From Gammaproteobacteria bacterium (lineage in GTDB: Bacteria; Pseudomonadota; Gammaproteobacteria; SZUA-152), in contig JAKIUN010000004.1 in assembly GCA_021647505.1 (NCBI GenBank), positions 37,118 through 101,117 on the forward strand: 64,000 bases of DNA. The letters run 5' to 3'. Positions within the stretch are counted from its first letter, which is position 1. Each line of letters opens with the position of its first letter. The position numbers were made by a program, and so were the translations under genes. Below the pieces are notes generated by a model. The model searched no databases. It was not told where the DNA came from and was given only the letters and a program-made list of their open reading frames with translations. Below are positions 37,888 through 47,650 of this stretch, one piece after another.

Positions 37888-39681
37888 ATGAAACAAGAAA
37901 ATATTATCTTTAGGCTTTTATTGACCGGACTTGTATCAGGATTATTAATGTCATGCGATGGCGAAAGTGACAATGGCGGGGAAGGTGATATCAATCAGGA
38001 ACCAACGATCACTGGCACTCCTGCTAACAGCGTCGATGAAGGCGCCAGCTACAGCTTTACTCCGACGGCCTCCGACAGTGATGGTGATGCACTCACATTC
38101 TCAGTCATCAACAAGCCGTCTTGGGCCAGCTTTAATAACCAGACGGGTATTCTCGACGGCACACCCGGCCCGGACGATGCGGATGATTATCGCAACATTA
38201 TCATCAGCGTCAGCGACGGCACCGCCTCAGCCCAGCTGTCCGCCTTTACAATCTCGGTCGCCGATGTCAGCCAGGCACTTGTGGTTGGCACACACAGCCC
38301 CACCTCCCAGGCAGCGGGTACACCACTGCACAGCAAGATTACCATCACCTTTAATGCCCCACTGGATTCAGCAACGGTGACAGACACTTCGATTACACTG
38401 CAAGGAACAAGCAACACAGTCATTTCCGCCGCACTGAGCACGGATAATCAAACCATTACCATTGACCCAGCCAGTGATCTTGAACCACTCACGACCTACG
38501 CCGTCACCGTCACCACTGCCGTTACCAGTACAAATGGGGAGGCATTGGATAGCGATTATTCCTGGAGCTTCACCACCCTGGCAGGCTCACCCATCCCGGA
38601 AATTGCACAATGGGAAGCGAACATGCTGGCAGCAGGTGAACGATGGGGACAGTTTCTGAGCGATCTGAACCCGGCCCTGGGCACCTATAACGAGATGAAC
38701 ACAAATTATTATGATGGACAGAGAGTGTATTTCCAGATCGCCGATTATACCGGCCAGGAAGAACCATGGAATACCTATGCCCAGGAGGCAGAGCGTATCT
38801 ATATGAACTATTTGGTGCCGCATGATTTTAGCATGCCGGGCTACCGACGCTTTGCAGAAGGTATCTACATGGATTATGTCCGCACCGGCGATAGCTTTGC
38901 CTACGAGAATATTGTCAAAATCCGTGATAACCCCGCATTTTCAAACGCGGGTACCCGGCGAATCTCTGTTCCAGCATGGTACAGAGAGCGCAGTTCACGA
39001 GAGATTGCTTATTCGCTGGAAGCCCATATCTTTGCTGAACGCGTCGATCACCCACGAGATGAAGCCGACGTAGCCCGCTATGTGACCATGGCGTTGAACC
39101 ATATCAACGAGTGGATTACCGGTGAATTTAGTGATCCCGACAGGCATCGCCGCGCACCGTTTATGTTTGGCCTTACCGCCGAGGCATTGATCATGTTCTA
39201 TGAATGGGAGCTGGATAATGGCCGCGACCCCACGGCCCTTTACAACCATGCCTCCGTACCCACGGAGTTTGTCCCCACCCTGACGATTCCGGAAGCCCTC
39301 AAGGCAATGGCGGATTATCTATACGATGAGGCCGTCGTGGAATCCGGCGATAACATAGGGAAGCCTATGTGGGTGGCCGATCTTGGCGGCACCCGAGGCA
39401 ACTGGAATGATCTGGGGGGAACTGGCTATGCCGCCTTTCGTTACGAGGATATCAAGGGAGGAGCACCCGCTCCAGATTTGAATTTGATGATTGCACCGAT
39501 TTATGCCTGGCTGTTCCAGTATTATGGTGAGATGAAGCACATCACGATTGCGGATCAGTTGTTTATCGGTGGTGTTAATCTCTCCAACGTCAACAGGAAT
39601 ACCAAGATTTTCAATCAGAATTACCGCTGGAGTTTTAACTATATCAAATGGCGCAATGAAGGTTTTGCCAAGTGGAATTAA
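37888..39681 (+). CDS. Lipoprotein-like secreted protein: two Ig-like domains plus alpha-helical C-terminal domain of unknown function
   Basis: GLLMSCDGES lipobox; N-terminal ~250 aa closely parallels the product of 35251-36258; C-terminal helix-rich region (AQEAERIYMNYLVPHDFSMPGYRRFAEGIYMDYVRTGD...). Confidence 0.75.
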   Translation: MKQENIIFRLLLTGLVSGLLMSCDGESDNGGEGDINQEPTITGTPANSVDEGASYSFTPTASDSDGDALTFSVINKPSWASFNNQTGILDGTPGPDDADDYRNIIISVSDGTASAQLSAFTISVADVSQALVVGTHSPTSQAAGTPLHSKITITFNAPLDSATVTDTSITLQGTSNTVISAALSTDNQTITIDPASDLEPLTTYAVTVTTAVTSTNGEALDSDYSWSFTTLAGSPIPEIAQWEANMLAAGERWGQFLSDLNPALGTYNEMNTNYYDGQRVYFQIADYTGQEEPWNTYAQEAERIYMNYLVPHDFSMPGYRRFAEGIYMDYVRTGDSFAYENIVKIRDNPAFSNAGTRRISVPAWYRERSSREIAYSLEAHIFAERVDHPRDEADVARYVTMALNHINEWITGEFSDPDRHRRAPFMFGLTAEALIMFYEWELDNGRDPTALYNHASVPTEFVPTLTIPEALKAMADYLYDEAVVESGDNIGKPMWVADLGGTRGNWNDLGGTGYAAFRYEDIKGGAPAPDLNLMIAPIYAWLFQYYGEMKHITIADQLFIGGVNLSNVNRNTKIFNQNYRWSFNYIKWRNEGFAKWN

Positions 39682-39780
39682 TCCTGGATTCCACTTCATT
39701 CCATCCAGGCTACTTTTCTTTGCAGCCTTTCTGGTAAACGATAAACCGAAGAAGGAGTTTGCGGTATTTGGAAAAACCAT

Positions 39781-39805
39781 CGCGGGCATGGCCCGCTCCT
39801 ACGGG
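39781..39805. repeat. REP-like repeat CGCGGGCATGGCCCGCTCCTACGGG
   Basis: Palindromic core shared with 50686-50760 and 54546-54570. Confidence 0.65.
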
Positions 39806-40329
39806 GTTTTACTCTGGCGTAACAGTACACGTGCCACATCAATGGCCTGATCCAGGTAGGCGGGGTAAAAATCCGGTGAGGTGTAGCCAACGATCTTGGG
39901 CACCAGTTCGCGGCCGTCGCCATCCAGCAGATAGAGGGTGGGCACCATGCCAACCCTCTTCTGTCGGGCCAACTCGTCGGCACTGATTTCCCGCCCCTGG
40001 AAATCACGTAGACTGTCCGGTGTCTCCAGCATGATCTTGCGCAGCAGCACCCGACGCGGGTCGTCACCAGCCAACGTCATCGGCCCCAGTACCTCGGCCT
40101 CCAGTCGCTCACAAAAATGACAGTCTTCACTGGCAAACATCAACAGGATCGGCACACCGGCCTCGCGCACCATGCGGCCCAGTGCCTGCAAGTCGTTGAC
40201 TTCCGTCAGCACCGTGTGGGGACCATTCCCCGCCCTATCGTCTTCATTGGCCAGAGCCGGCCCGGAAAACAGACAAAGCAGCGCCAGTACGGGCCATCGT
40301 TGGGTGATAAAACTCTGTAATCTGATCAT
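39799..40329 (-). CDS. Thioredoxin-fold protein
   Basis: Signal peptide; GVPILLMFASEDCHFCERLEAEVLGPM (CHFC active site) and VGMVPTLYLLDGDGRELVPKIVGYTS. Confidence 0.85.
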   Translation of the reverse strand: MIRLQSFITQRWPVLALLCLFSGPALANEDDRAGNGPHTVLTEVNDLQALGRMVREAGVPILLMFASEDCHFCERLEAEVLGPMTLAGDDPRRVLLRKIMLETPDSLRDFQGREISADELARQKRVGMVPTLYLLDGDGRELVPKIVGYTSPDFYPAYLDQAIDVARVLLRQSKTP

Positions 40330-40420
40330 CTACCGCTATCCGTTTACCACTCGGCCATCACCCACTTCATCGGCCTTCAGGGCACTTCTATTAATTGCTT
40401 GTCGCCTCTGAGCCTGGGGT

Positions 40421-40675
40421 TCACCCCAGCAACATCCACAGACCCAGCAGGGCGAGGCACAGGGCAAACACCCGCTTCAGCGCCGGCCCCGACAGGTTGT
40501 GCGCCAAACGCGCACCCAGCGGGGCGAACATCACACTGGCGACCACCACGCCGAGCAGGGCCGGCAGATAAACGAATCCCAGCGCCGCTGGCGGCAGTCC
40601 TTCTGCATTCCAGCCTATGAGCACATAGGTAAAGCTGCCGGCCAGGGCGATAAGTACATCAACAGGGCCGTCATT
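40421..40675 (-). pseudogene. C-terminal fragment of a TauE/SafE family permease
   Basis: DVLIALAGSFTYVLIGWNAEGLPPAALGFVYLPALLGVVVASVMFAPLGARLAHNLSGPALKRVFALCLALLGLWMLLG is the TauE C-terminus; the N-terminal two thirds are absent. Confidence 0.8.
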
Positions 40676-43600
40676 TATCTCCTGTTTCCGGCACCAGGGG
40701 TTCCGGGTTGGCAATAAAGTAGCCCTGAGCGTAGTCGACACCAATTTCATCCAGTGCCTCCAGCACACCCAGGCGGGTGACAAACTCGGCGACAGTCTGG
40801 ATGCCCATCAGGTGGCCGATTTCGTTGATGGCCACCACCATGGCCCGGTCGACGGGATTGCGATCCATGTCCTTGACGAAGCTGCCATCTATTTTCAGAT
40901 AGTCCACGGGCAGGTTCTTGAGGTAACTGAAGGAACTCAGGCCGCTGCCGAAGTCGTCCAGGGCGAAGTGGCAACCCATGCGTTTGAGTTCACTGATCAG
41001 GCCCACGGCACGGCTCAGGTTAGTGATAGCGGTGGTCTCGGTCACTTCGAAACACAACCACGCCGGCGGCACACCGCTGGCCAGCACTGCGGTGGTGACA
41101 AAGGCCGGGAAGTCCTCATCACACAGGGACTGACCGGACAGGTTGATGGACAGATTCATCACTCCACCCTGCGCTCGCAGGGCACGCAGGAAGGCCAGCA
41201 CCTGTCTCACCACCCAGCGATCAATCTGCGGCATCAGGTGGTAGCGCTCTGCGGCAGGCAGAAAGCTGCTGGGCGCAACCACTCCCCCCCCCTCGGTACG
41301 CAAGCGCAGCAGAATCTCGCTGTGTGGCGTATCATCCCCTGCCGGGGGGATCCCCTTCATGGGCCGGATGGCCTGCTGATACAGTACGAAGTCGTCGTTT
41401 TCCAGGGCCTGGCGGATGATTTGCAGCCACTGCATCTCGCCCTTCTGATGCAACAGGATCAGATTGTCCGGTTCGAAGACGTGCAACCGGTTGCGGCCCT
41501 GATCTTTGGCCATGTAGCAGGCGGAATCGGCGGCGTTGAGGACGTCGGTGATACTGCCACTCTGCGCACTGATGGGCGCCAGGCCAATACTGACCCCCAC
41601 ATCGAAGGCCTTATCGGCCCAGACGAAACGGAACTCGGACACCATCTGTAATAGCGTATTCACCACCGCGCGCGCCTGTGCCAGGTGGCAACTCTCCAGC
41701 AACAGGCCAAACTCGTCACCACCCAAACGGGCAAGGGTATCGGCCTCGCGGATTGAAGCCCGCATACGCGTGGCCAGTTGCTTCAGCAGCTCATCACCAG
41801 CCACATGGCCACAGGTATCATTGACCACCTTGAAGCGATCCAGATCCATGTAGCACAGAACATGCTCGATATTCTCATGCCGGGCGCTCTCCAACGCCAG
41901 TTCCAGGCGTGCTTCGAACTCATGCCGGTTGAGCAAGCCGGTAAGGGAATCATGGCTGGCCTGATAAGACAGGCGATGGCTGAGTGAGGTCAGTTCGGTG
42001 GTGTCATGAAATACCAGCACCACGCCCAGGGCCTGCTGATCCGCGCCCCGGATCGCCGAGACACGCACCTCCACCGCGAACTCCCTGTCGCCTTCGCGGC
42101 TCAGCAGATCCAGCGGGCCAGGCAAGGAAAAGCTGTCGCCCGAAGCCAGACAACGCGCCACTGGATCCGCCACGGGCCGATCACTGCCTTCATTAATCAA
42201 GCGCAACACGGTTGCCAGCGGCTGCCCCATGGCTTCCTCACGGATCCAGCCAGTGAGTTTTTCGGCCACGCCATTGAGGTAGTCCACCCGTCCTTCGGTA
42301 TCCGTCGTCACCACACCATCGGCAATGGACTGCAGCGTCGCACGGGCAAACTCGTCGGCCTTGTGAAACTGGGCCTCGGCCTCGCGGCGGCGCGCTTGCA
42401 GCTGTAGGGTATGCACCACACTGGCCGCCTCCCGCGCCAGCACATCAATCAGCGCACAGTCCTCTGTGCTGTAGTGACGCCCCGGTCGCTGATCGGCACT
42501 CATGAGGATGCCGATGACCTTATCCTCGACACGCAGGGGGGCGGCGATGGCCGCACAGATATTGAACTTCGCAACCATATCCGGACTAACTCGCGGATCG
42601 CTGTGCACATCGTCGATGGCTACCAGCCTTCCCTGGCGAAAGACGAAAACGGCCAGTGAGGTGGCATCCAGCGGAATCCGATGGTGCCCCTGTGATCGAT
42701 AGGGAACACCGGTCTGCGCCACCCCGACCAACTCCTGCGCTGCTTCATCGAACAGCAGCAGAAAGGCGATATCGGCACGCAAGGCCTCCTGGCAGAGCGC
42801 CACCACCTGTTCAAAAGCCTTTCCCGACGCGGATTCCACATCCCGATCCGCCAGAATCAGGCTGCCCACTTGCAGCGCCTTGCCGTGAAAGTGCAGCCGT
42901 TCCAGCAAATCCTGATAACGCCCGGCCAGCACGCCCAGTTCGTCGGTGGATGACGGTCGGATCGAGGGACGTCGGTCGAGTAGGGCTGGCGCATTTTCCA
43001 CCACCGCCTCCAGTGGCTGCAGCGACTGCCCCAGGCTGCGGGCAAATATCAGCGCACCCAACACCGCCAGCAGCTGCAACAGGCCCCAGACAAACAGCGT
43101 CTCCATACTGAAATAGCCCGTACGCGTCCAGTAGTACTGCACCAGCAGGGTCTCCATCAGCAACGGCATCAGCGCCCCCACCATGAACACCTTGGTACGA
43201 ATAGAAAATACCGGACGCGGCTGGCGCAGGCCACTCAGGGCACGGCCAAACAGATCAAAGATGGCAAAGAAGACCGGCAGACCAACGATGATGGAAACGA
43301 TCAGCGCCACCAAGTGAATGCGCAACCAGTCTCCGGACGTGGCCACGAACTGCGTGGCCATCTCGGCGCTGATGATAACCGAGGCCGGAGCCAACAGCAG
43401 ATAAAACAGAAACACCCCCCAGAAGTGACGGGGAAAGGCCCGCACCCGGGCCAGCGCGGCGGCGGCGGCCGGCTCGCCGGGCTGTATCAGCCAATCTGCC
43501 ACTGGGCGCACAAAGCGGCTGAAATACCACTGCGAAAGCAGCAGCCAGCCCAATACGAAACCCAGCTCCAGTGGCGTGACCAGCAGTTGCAGGATCTGCG

Positions 43601-43694
43601 GCGGCGAAAACATGCCGATGAGCAGCAGAAAAGACATGCCGAACAGCGGTGGAATCAGCCATGCCAGCAGGATCAGCAGACGGAAACGCCGCAT
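40671..43694 (-). CDS. Membrane GAF-PAS-GGDEF-EAL domain protein
   Basis: N-terminal TM helices; PAS (SIADGVVTTDTEGRVDYLNGVAEKLTG); RLGGDEFGLLLE; EILLRL and FALDDFGSGLSSFSYLKNLPVDYLKIDGSFVKD. Confidence 0.94.
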   Translation of the reverse strand: MRRFRLLILLAWLIPPLFGMSFLLLIGMFSPPQILQLLVTPLELGFVLGWLLLSQWYFSRFVRPVADWLIQPGEPAAAAALARVRAFPRHFWGVFLFYLLLAPASVIISAEMATQFVATSGDWLRIHLVALIVSIIVGLPVFFAIFDLFGRALSGLRQPRPVFSIRTKVFMVGALMPLLMETLLVQYYWTRTGYFSMETLFVWGLLQLLAVLGALIFARSLGQSLQPLEAVVENAPALLDRRPSIRPSSTDELGVLAGRYQDLLERLHFHGKALQVGSLILADRDVESASGKAFEQVVALCQEALRADIAFLLLFDEAAQELVGVAQTGVPYRSQGHHRIPLDATSLAVFVFRQGRLVAIDDVHSDPRVSPDMVAKFNICAAIAAPLRVEDKVIGILMSADQRPGRHYSTEDCALIDVLAREAASVVHTLQLQARRREAEAQFHKADEFARATLQSIADGVVTTDTEGRVDYLNGVAEKLTGWIREEAMGQPLATVLRLINEGSDRPVADPVARCLASGDSFSLPGPLDLLSREGDREFAVEVRVSAIRGADQQALGVVLVFHDTTELTSLSHRLSYQASHDSLTGLLNRHEFEARLELALESARHENIEHVLCYMDLDRFKVVNDTCGHVAGDELLKQLATRMRASIREADTLARLGGDEFGLLLESCHLAQARAVVNTLLQMVSEFRFVWADKAFDVGVSIGLAPISAQSGSITDVLNAADSACYMAKDQGRNRLHVFEPDNLILLHQKGEMQWLQIIRQALENDDFVLYQQAIRPMKGIPPAGDDTPHSEILLRLRTEGGGVVAPSSFLPAAERYHLMPQIDRWVVRQVLAFLRALRAQGGVMNLSINLSGQSLCDEDFPAFVTTAVLASGVPPAWLCFEVTETTAITNLSRAVGLISELKRMGCHFALDDFGSGLSSFSYLKNLPVDYLKIDGSFVKDMDRNPVDRAMVVAINEIGHLMGIQTVAEFVTRLGVLEALDEIGVDYAQGYFIANPEPLVPETGDK

Positions 43695-43734
43695 GAAATC
43701 GGCGCCGGAAAGAGGACACGCCGCAGACACCCGC

Positions 43735-45099
43735 TCAGCGCACCCAAATCGTCTTGGCGTTGACGAACTCACGGATACCGTGCAACGACAGCTCGCGTCC
43801 ATAGCCCGAGGCCTTGACGCCGCCAAAGGGCAGGCGCGGGTCGCTCTTGACCATGCCGTTGACGAAGGCCACACCGGACTGCAGACGGCGCGCAAACCGC
43901 TCACCACGCGCCGTGTCTGCGCTCCACACGCTGCCACCGAGACCGAAACGCGAGCCGTTCGCCACCGCCAGCGCCTCGGCCTCATCGGCGACACGGATCA
44001 CCGCCGCCACCGGGCCGAACAGCTCCTCATCGAAGGCCGGCATACCCGCCGTCACACGATCAAGGATGGTGGCCTGATACCACCAGCCGGGGCCCTCCAC
44101 GGGCGCACCGCCGGTTACCAGCTGTGCACCGGCGGCGATGCTATCGAGCACTTGCCGGTGCAGCTCGTCGCGCAGGTCGAGCCGCGCCATGGGCGCAAAG
44201 GTCGTGGCCTCATCACGTGGATCACCAGAACGCAACACCTCCACCGCCGCGCGGAAACGCGTCACGAACACATCGGCAATAGCATCCACGACGATAAAAC
44301 GCTTGGCGGCGATACAGCTCTGGCCGCTGTTAATGAAACGCGAACTCAGCGCCTGTGGCACTGTGAGGTCGAGATCGGCGTCCTCCAGCACCACAAAGGC
44401 ATCGGAGCCGCCCAACTCCAGCACACTTTTTTTCAGATGCTCGCCCGCACACGCCGCCACCTGGCGCCCGGCCGACTCACTGCCAGTGAGAGTCACGGCA
44501 TGCACGCGTGGATCGCGGATCACCTCCGCCACCTGGCGGGCATCAATCATTAAGGTGCGGAACACGTTGTCGGCAAAGCCTGCCTCGCGGATCACGGACT
44601 CGATGGCGAGCGCGCACTGGGGTACATTGGAGGCATGCTTGAGCAAACCACTATTGCCCGCCATCAGCGCCGGAATCGCAAAGCGAAACACCTGCCAGAG
44701 GGGAAAATTCCAGGGCATCACCGCCAATACCGTGCCCAACGGCTGATAGGCGACGTAACTCTTACCGGCGTCGCTGGTGATGGGTTCGTCGGCGAGAAAG
44801 CGTGGCGCGTGTTCGGCGTAGTAGTCGCAGCCCAAGGCGCATTTCTCCACCTCGGCGCGGGCCTCGCCGGTCAGCTTGCCCATCTCCAGGGTCATCAGCG
44901 CCGCCAGCTCGTCACGGCGGCCGCGCAGTATTTCACCCAACCGGCGCATCAGGGCGCTGCGCCCGGCCATCGCCGTCGCCGACCAGGCCGGGTGTGCAGC
45001 GTCCACGGCAGCCAACGCCGCGTCGAGCTGCTCCGCATCCCAACTGGCAAACTGTTCTCCCGCCTCGCCGGTGGCGGGGTTGATACTCCGATAGGCCAC
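43735..45099 (-). CDS. NAD(P)-dependent succinate-semialdehyde dehydrogenase-like aldehyde dehydrogenase
   Basis: VLELGGSDAFVVLEDADLD and FINSGQSCIAAKRFIV; PWNFPLWQVFRFAIPALMAGN. Confidence 0.93.
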   Translation of the reverse strand: MAYRSINPATGEAGEQFASWDAEQLDAALAAVDAAHPAWSATAMAGRSALMRRLGEILRGRRDELAALMTLEMGKLTGEARAEVEKCALGCDYYAEHAPRFLADEPITSDAGKSYVAYQPLGTVLAVMPWNFPLWQVFRFAIPALMAGNSGLLKHASNVPQCALAIESVIREAGFADNVFRTLMIDARQVAEVIRDPRVHAVTLTGSESAGRQVAACAGEHLKKSVLELGGSDAFVVLEDADLDLTVPQALSSRFINSGQSCIAAKRFIVVDAIADVFVTRFRAAVEVLRSGDPRDEATTFAPMARLDLRDELHRQVLDSIAAGAQLVTGGAPVEGPGWWYQATILDRVTAGMPAFDEELFGPVAAVIRVADEAEALAVANGSRFGLGGSVWSADTARGERFARRLQSGVAFVNGMVKSDPRLPFGGVKASGYGRELSLHGIREFVNAKTIWVR

Positions 45100-45222
45100 G
45101 CTGTTCTCCCGTCTTCAGCATTGAGCCCCGGAGTATACCGTGCACGACACGGCTTGACCGACCCGCATTGGGATAACAAAATCCACTGACACACCAAAAA
45201 TCACCCCAAGAGGCACGCACGC

Positions 45223-46176
45223 ATGAATAAACAACAGATCTGTATCATCGGTGGCAGCGGTTTCGTCGGCCTGCACCTGTGTGCGCACCTGGTGAAGCAG
45301 GGCTACCGGATACGCGTACTGACGCGCAATGCCGAGGCGGCAAAAAACATCCGCGTGCTACCCGGCGTCGAGCTGCGGCAGGCCGATGTCCACGACCCGG
45401 CGGCACTGGCGGCACAATTTCGGGGCCAGGCGGCGGTGATCAACCTGGTCGGTATCCTCAACGAGCGCCGCCAAGGCGGCTTCCAGGCCGCGCACGTCGA
45501 GCTGCCGCGCCGCATCGTTGCCGCCTGCCAGACCGCAGGGGTACGCCGCTTGCTGCATATGAGCGCCCTCAAGGCCGACTTGCCGGATCCACCCAGCGAA
45601 TATCTGCGCAGCAAGGGCGAGGGAGAAAGGCTGGTGCTGGCGGCGCAAGACCTGGACGTGAGCGTATTCCGTCCCTCGGTAATCTTCGGCCCGGAGGACG
45701 ACTTCTTCAACCGCTTCGCCGGCCTGCTGGCCCTGGCCCCCGGCATGTTCCCGCTGGCCTGCGCCGAGGCACGCTTCGCGCCGGTGTATGTGGGCGACGT
45801 GGCCGAGGCCTTCGTGCGCGCCCTAGGCATCAAGGAGACCATCGGCCAGGGCTATGAACTGTGTGGGCCAAGGCCCTATTCACTGCGCGAGATCGTCACT
45901 TACGTCGCGCAACTCAGGGGCTATCGGCGTCACATCATCGGCCTCGGCCCGCGCTTGTCACAGTTGCAGGCCCGGGTGATGGAATTCCTGCCGGGCAAAC
46001 CCTTCACACGCGACAACTACCGCTCCACGCTGTGCGACAGTCTGTGCAAGTCGCACTTTCCCGAGGTCTTCGGCATCACACCGACACCGGTGGAGGCGAT
46101 AGTGCCTGGCTATCTCGGCCCGCGCGAGCATAATCACTATCTCTCGCGTCTGCGCCAACGGGCGCGCCGTGACTGA
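45223..46176 (+). CDS. Complex I NDUFA9 subunit family / NAD(P)-dependent epimerase-like protein
   Basis: ICIIGGSGFVGLHLCAHLVKQGYRIRVLTRN; FRPSVIFGPEDDFFNRFAGLL. Confidence 0.9.
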   Translation: MNKQQICIIGGSGFVGLHLCAHLVKQGYRIRVLTRNAEAAKNIRVLPGVELRQADVHDPAALAAQFRGQAAVINLVGILNERRQGGFQAAHVELPRRIVAACQTAGVRRLLHMSALKADLPDPPSEYLRSKGEGERLVLAAQDLDVSVFRPSVIFGPEDDFFNRFAGLLALAPGMFPLACAEARFAPVYVGDVAEAFVRALGIKETIGQGYELCGPRPYSLREIVTYVAQLRGYRRHIIGLGPRLSQLQARVMEFLPGKPFTRDNYRSTLCDSLCKSHFPEVFGITPTPVEAIVPGYLGPREHNHYLSRLRQRARRD

Positions 46177-46253
46177 GCCCCGTTGTTTTTTGGGGATGTG
46201 CGTTTGAAGGTGAAGAACGTGCACGTCCCCACACCCACCATTAATCCGGATAA

Positions 46254-46544
46254 TCACTGTTCATAGTTATGCGTAATCTCTTCGCCACGACGGATGTCAC
46301 GCAGCGTGATCACCTCCAGCGTATCGTAATAGGCCGCGTTGGGCCTTTTGCTGTGATTAATGAAACGCAGATCACAGCGCACACGGATGCCTTCGTCTTC
46401 GCTGAGCCATAGCACATAGGCTCCGTCTCTCTTTGCCTTCACCCTCTTGACCACACCAATGACACTGCCCTTGGGGATATCACATCTCGCAAACAGTCCC
46501 TTGCCGTGAATCGGGCTGTTGTCCACATAGACCTGTTTTTTCAT
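46254..46544 (-). CDS. SET domain-containing protein
   Basis: VDNSPIHGKGLFARCDIPKGSVIG...RFINHSKRPNAAYYDTLEVITLRDIRRGEEITHNY. Confidence 0.9.
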   Translation of the reverse strand: MKKQVYVDNSPIHGKGLFARCDIPKGSVIGVVKRVKAKRDGAYVLWLSEDEGIRVRCDLRFINHSKRPNAAYYDTLEVITLRDIRRGEEITHNYEQ

Positions 46545-46553
46545 TTTCGATCC

Positions 46554-47633
46554 TCATAATAAATTGTTATTTTTCAACACAGTAAGATCCCCCGCCGACA
46601 AACCCTGTAGCCTGGCCTGCCGCTCCTTCTCCGACAATTCACCCAACGCCTCAGCCGCACGGTAGAAGGCCGGCAGGTCACCACCCTGCTCCGCCAACAG
46701 CGCCTGAAATGCCGGCACACCGTCACGGTAGGTGGTCACCGCCGCCAACTGGGGATTGTTCAGCGGCCCGGAAAACCAGGCGTCATAACCAGCATAGCCA
46801 CCCCAGCGCCGTTTCAACGCCGCATAACCGGTGCGCAGTTCGCCCGTGATCTGCGCCTTGCGGGCAGATTGTTGCGCCTCAGGCAACTCACTGGCGTACA
46901 GCCCTGCCAGGCGGTCACGGGTAGCGGTCACCAGATCCACGAAGTCACCCTGATGCTGACGGAAACGGGCGTCGTCCATTATTTGTTGCACATCACCGTT
47001 CTGCGTCAACCAGCGCCGCACGCCTTCCTGCTCTACAGCCGAGGCAAAGGCCTCGTTGAAGGCCGTGTCGCCCGGCACATAGACGCGCTGATGCGCCAGT
47101 TCGTGAAAGATCAGCCCCGCCAGACGCGCCTCTGAACGACCCATCACGGTATTGAGCAGAGGGTCATCAAACCAGCCCAGCGTGGAATAGGCACCGATAC
47201 CGGCAACGTGGGTTTCCAGTCCCTGCGCCACCAGGGTGGCGGCATAGGCTCGCGCCTCGGTCTCATCGAAATAGCCTCGGTAGCCCACGCAGCCGGCAAC
47301 CGGGAAGCACCAGGTCTCGAGCCGCATGGATAGCGGACGGGCGGCAAACACGTTCCAGACCACAAAGGGACGTCCGAGGTCGGCATAGTCACGGTAACTA
47401 CCGTTATCGGGTAGGGCCAACTGTACGCTGGCAAAGCGGCGGATCTGCTGCACGCGGTGCAGTTTTTCACGCAGCATGGCGGGGGTCTGCGGGTCGGCCA
47501 GCAGGGCTTCGATGGACTGTCGTTTGCTGATCAACTCCCACTGGCCACGGATAGATTGGCCGTAGTAGCCACAGCCGACGAGAGACGGAATGAGCAGAAC
47601 AAGGAGAAAGAGGCGTGTCAGACAGTGCGGCAT
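46554..47633 (-). CDS. Aminopeptidase-like lipoprotein (putative zinc metallopeptidase, HExxH-like HELAH)
   Basis: Lipobox LVGCGYYGQS; SEARLAGLIFHELAHQRVYVPGDTAFNEAFASAVEQEG. Confidence 0.85.
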   Translation of the reverse strand: MPHCLTRLFLLVLLIPSLVGCGYYGQSIRGQWELISKRQSIEALLADPQTPAMLREKLHRVQQIRRFASVQLALPDNGSYRDYADLGRPFVVWNVFAARPLSMRLETWCFPVAGCVGYRGYFDETEARAYAATLVAQGLETHVAGIGAYSTLGWFDDPLLNTVMGRSEARLAGLIFHELAHQRVYVPGDTAFNEAFASAVEQEGVRRWLTQNGDVQQIMDDARFRQHQGDFVDLVTATRDRLAGLYASELPEAQQSARKAQITGELRTGYAALKRRWGGYAGYDAWFSGPLNNPQLAAVTTYRDGVPAFQALLAEQGGDLPAFYRAAEALGELSEKERQARLQGLSAGDLTVLKNNNLL

Positions 47634-47650
47634 GGGCGTAAAATACCCGC

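Noticed and set aside
40812-41651. 279 aa plus-strand ORF antisense to the GGDEF-EAL gene
   Set aside because: Antisense shadow without recognisable domain
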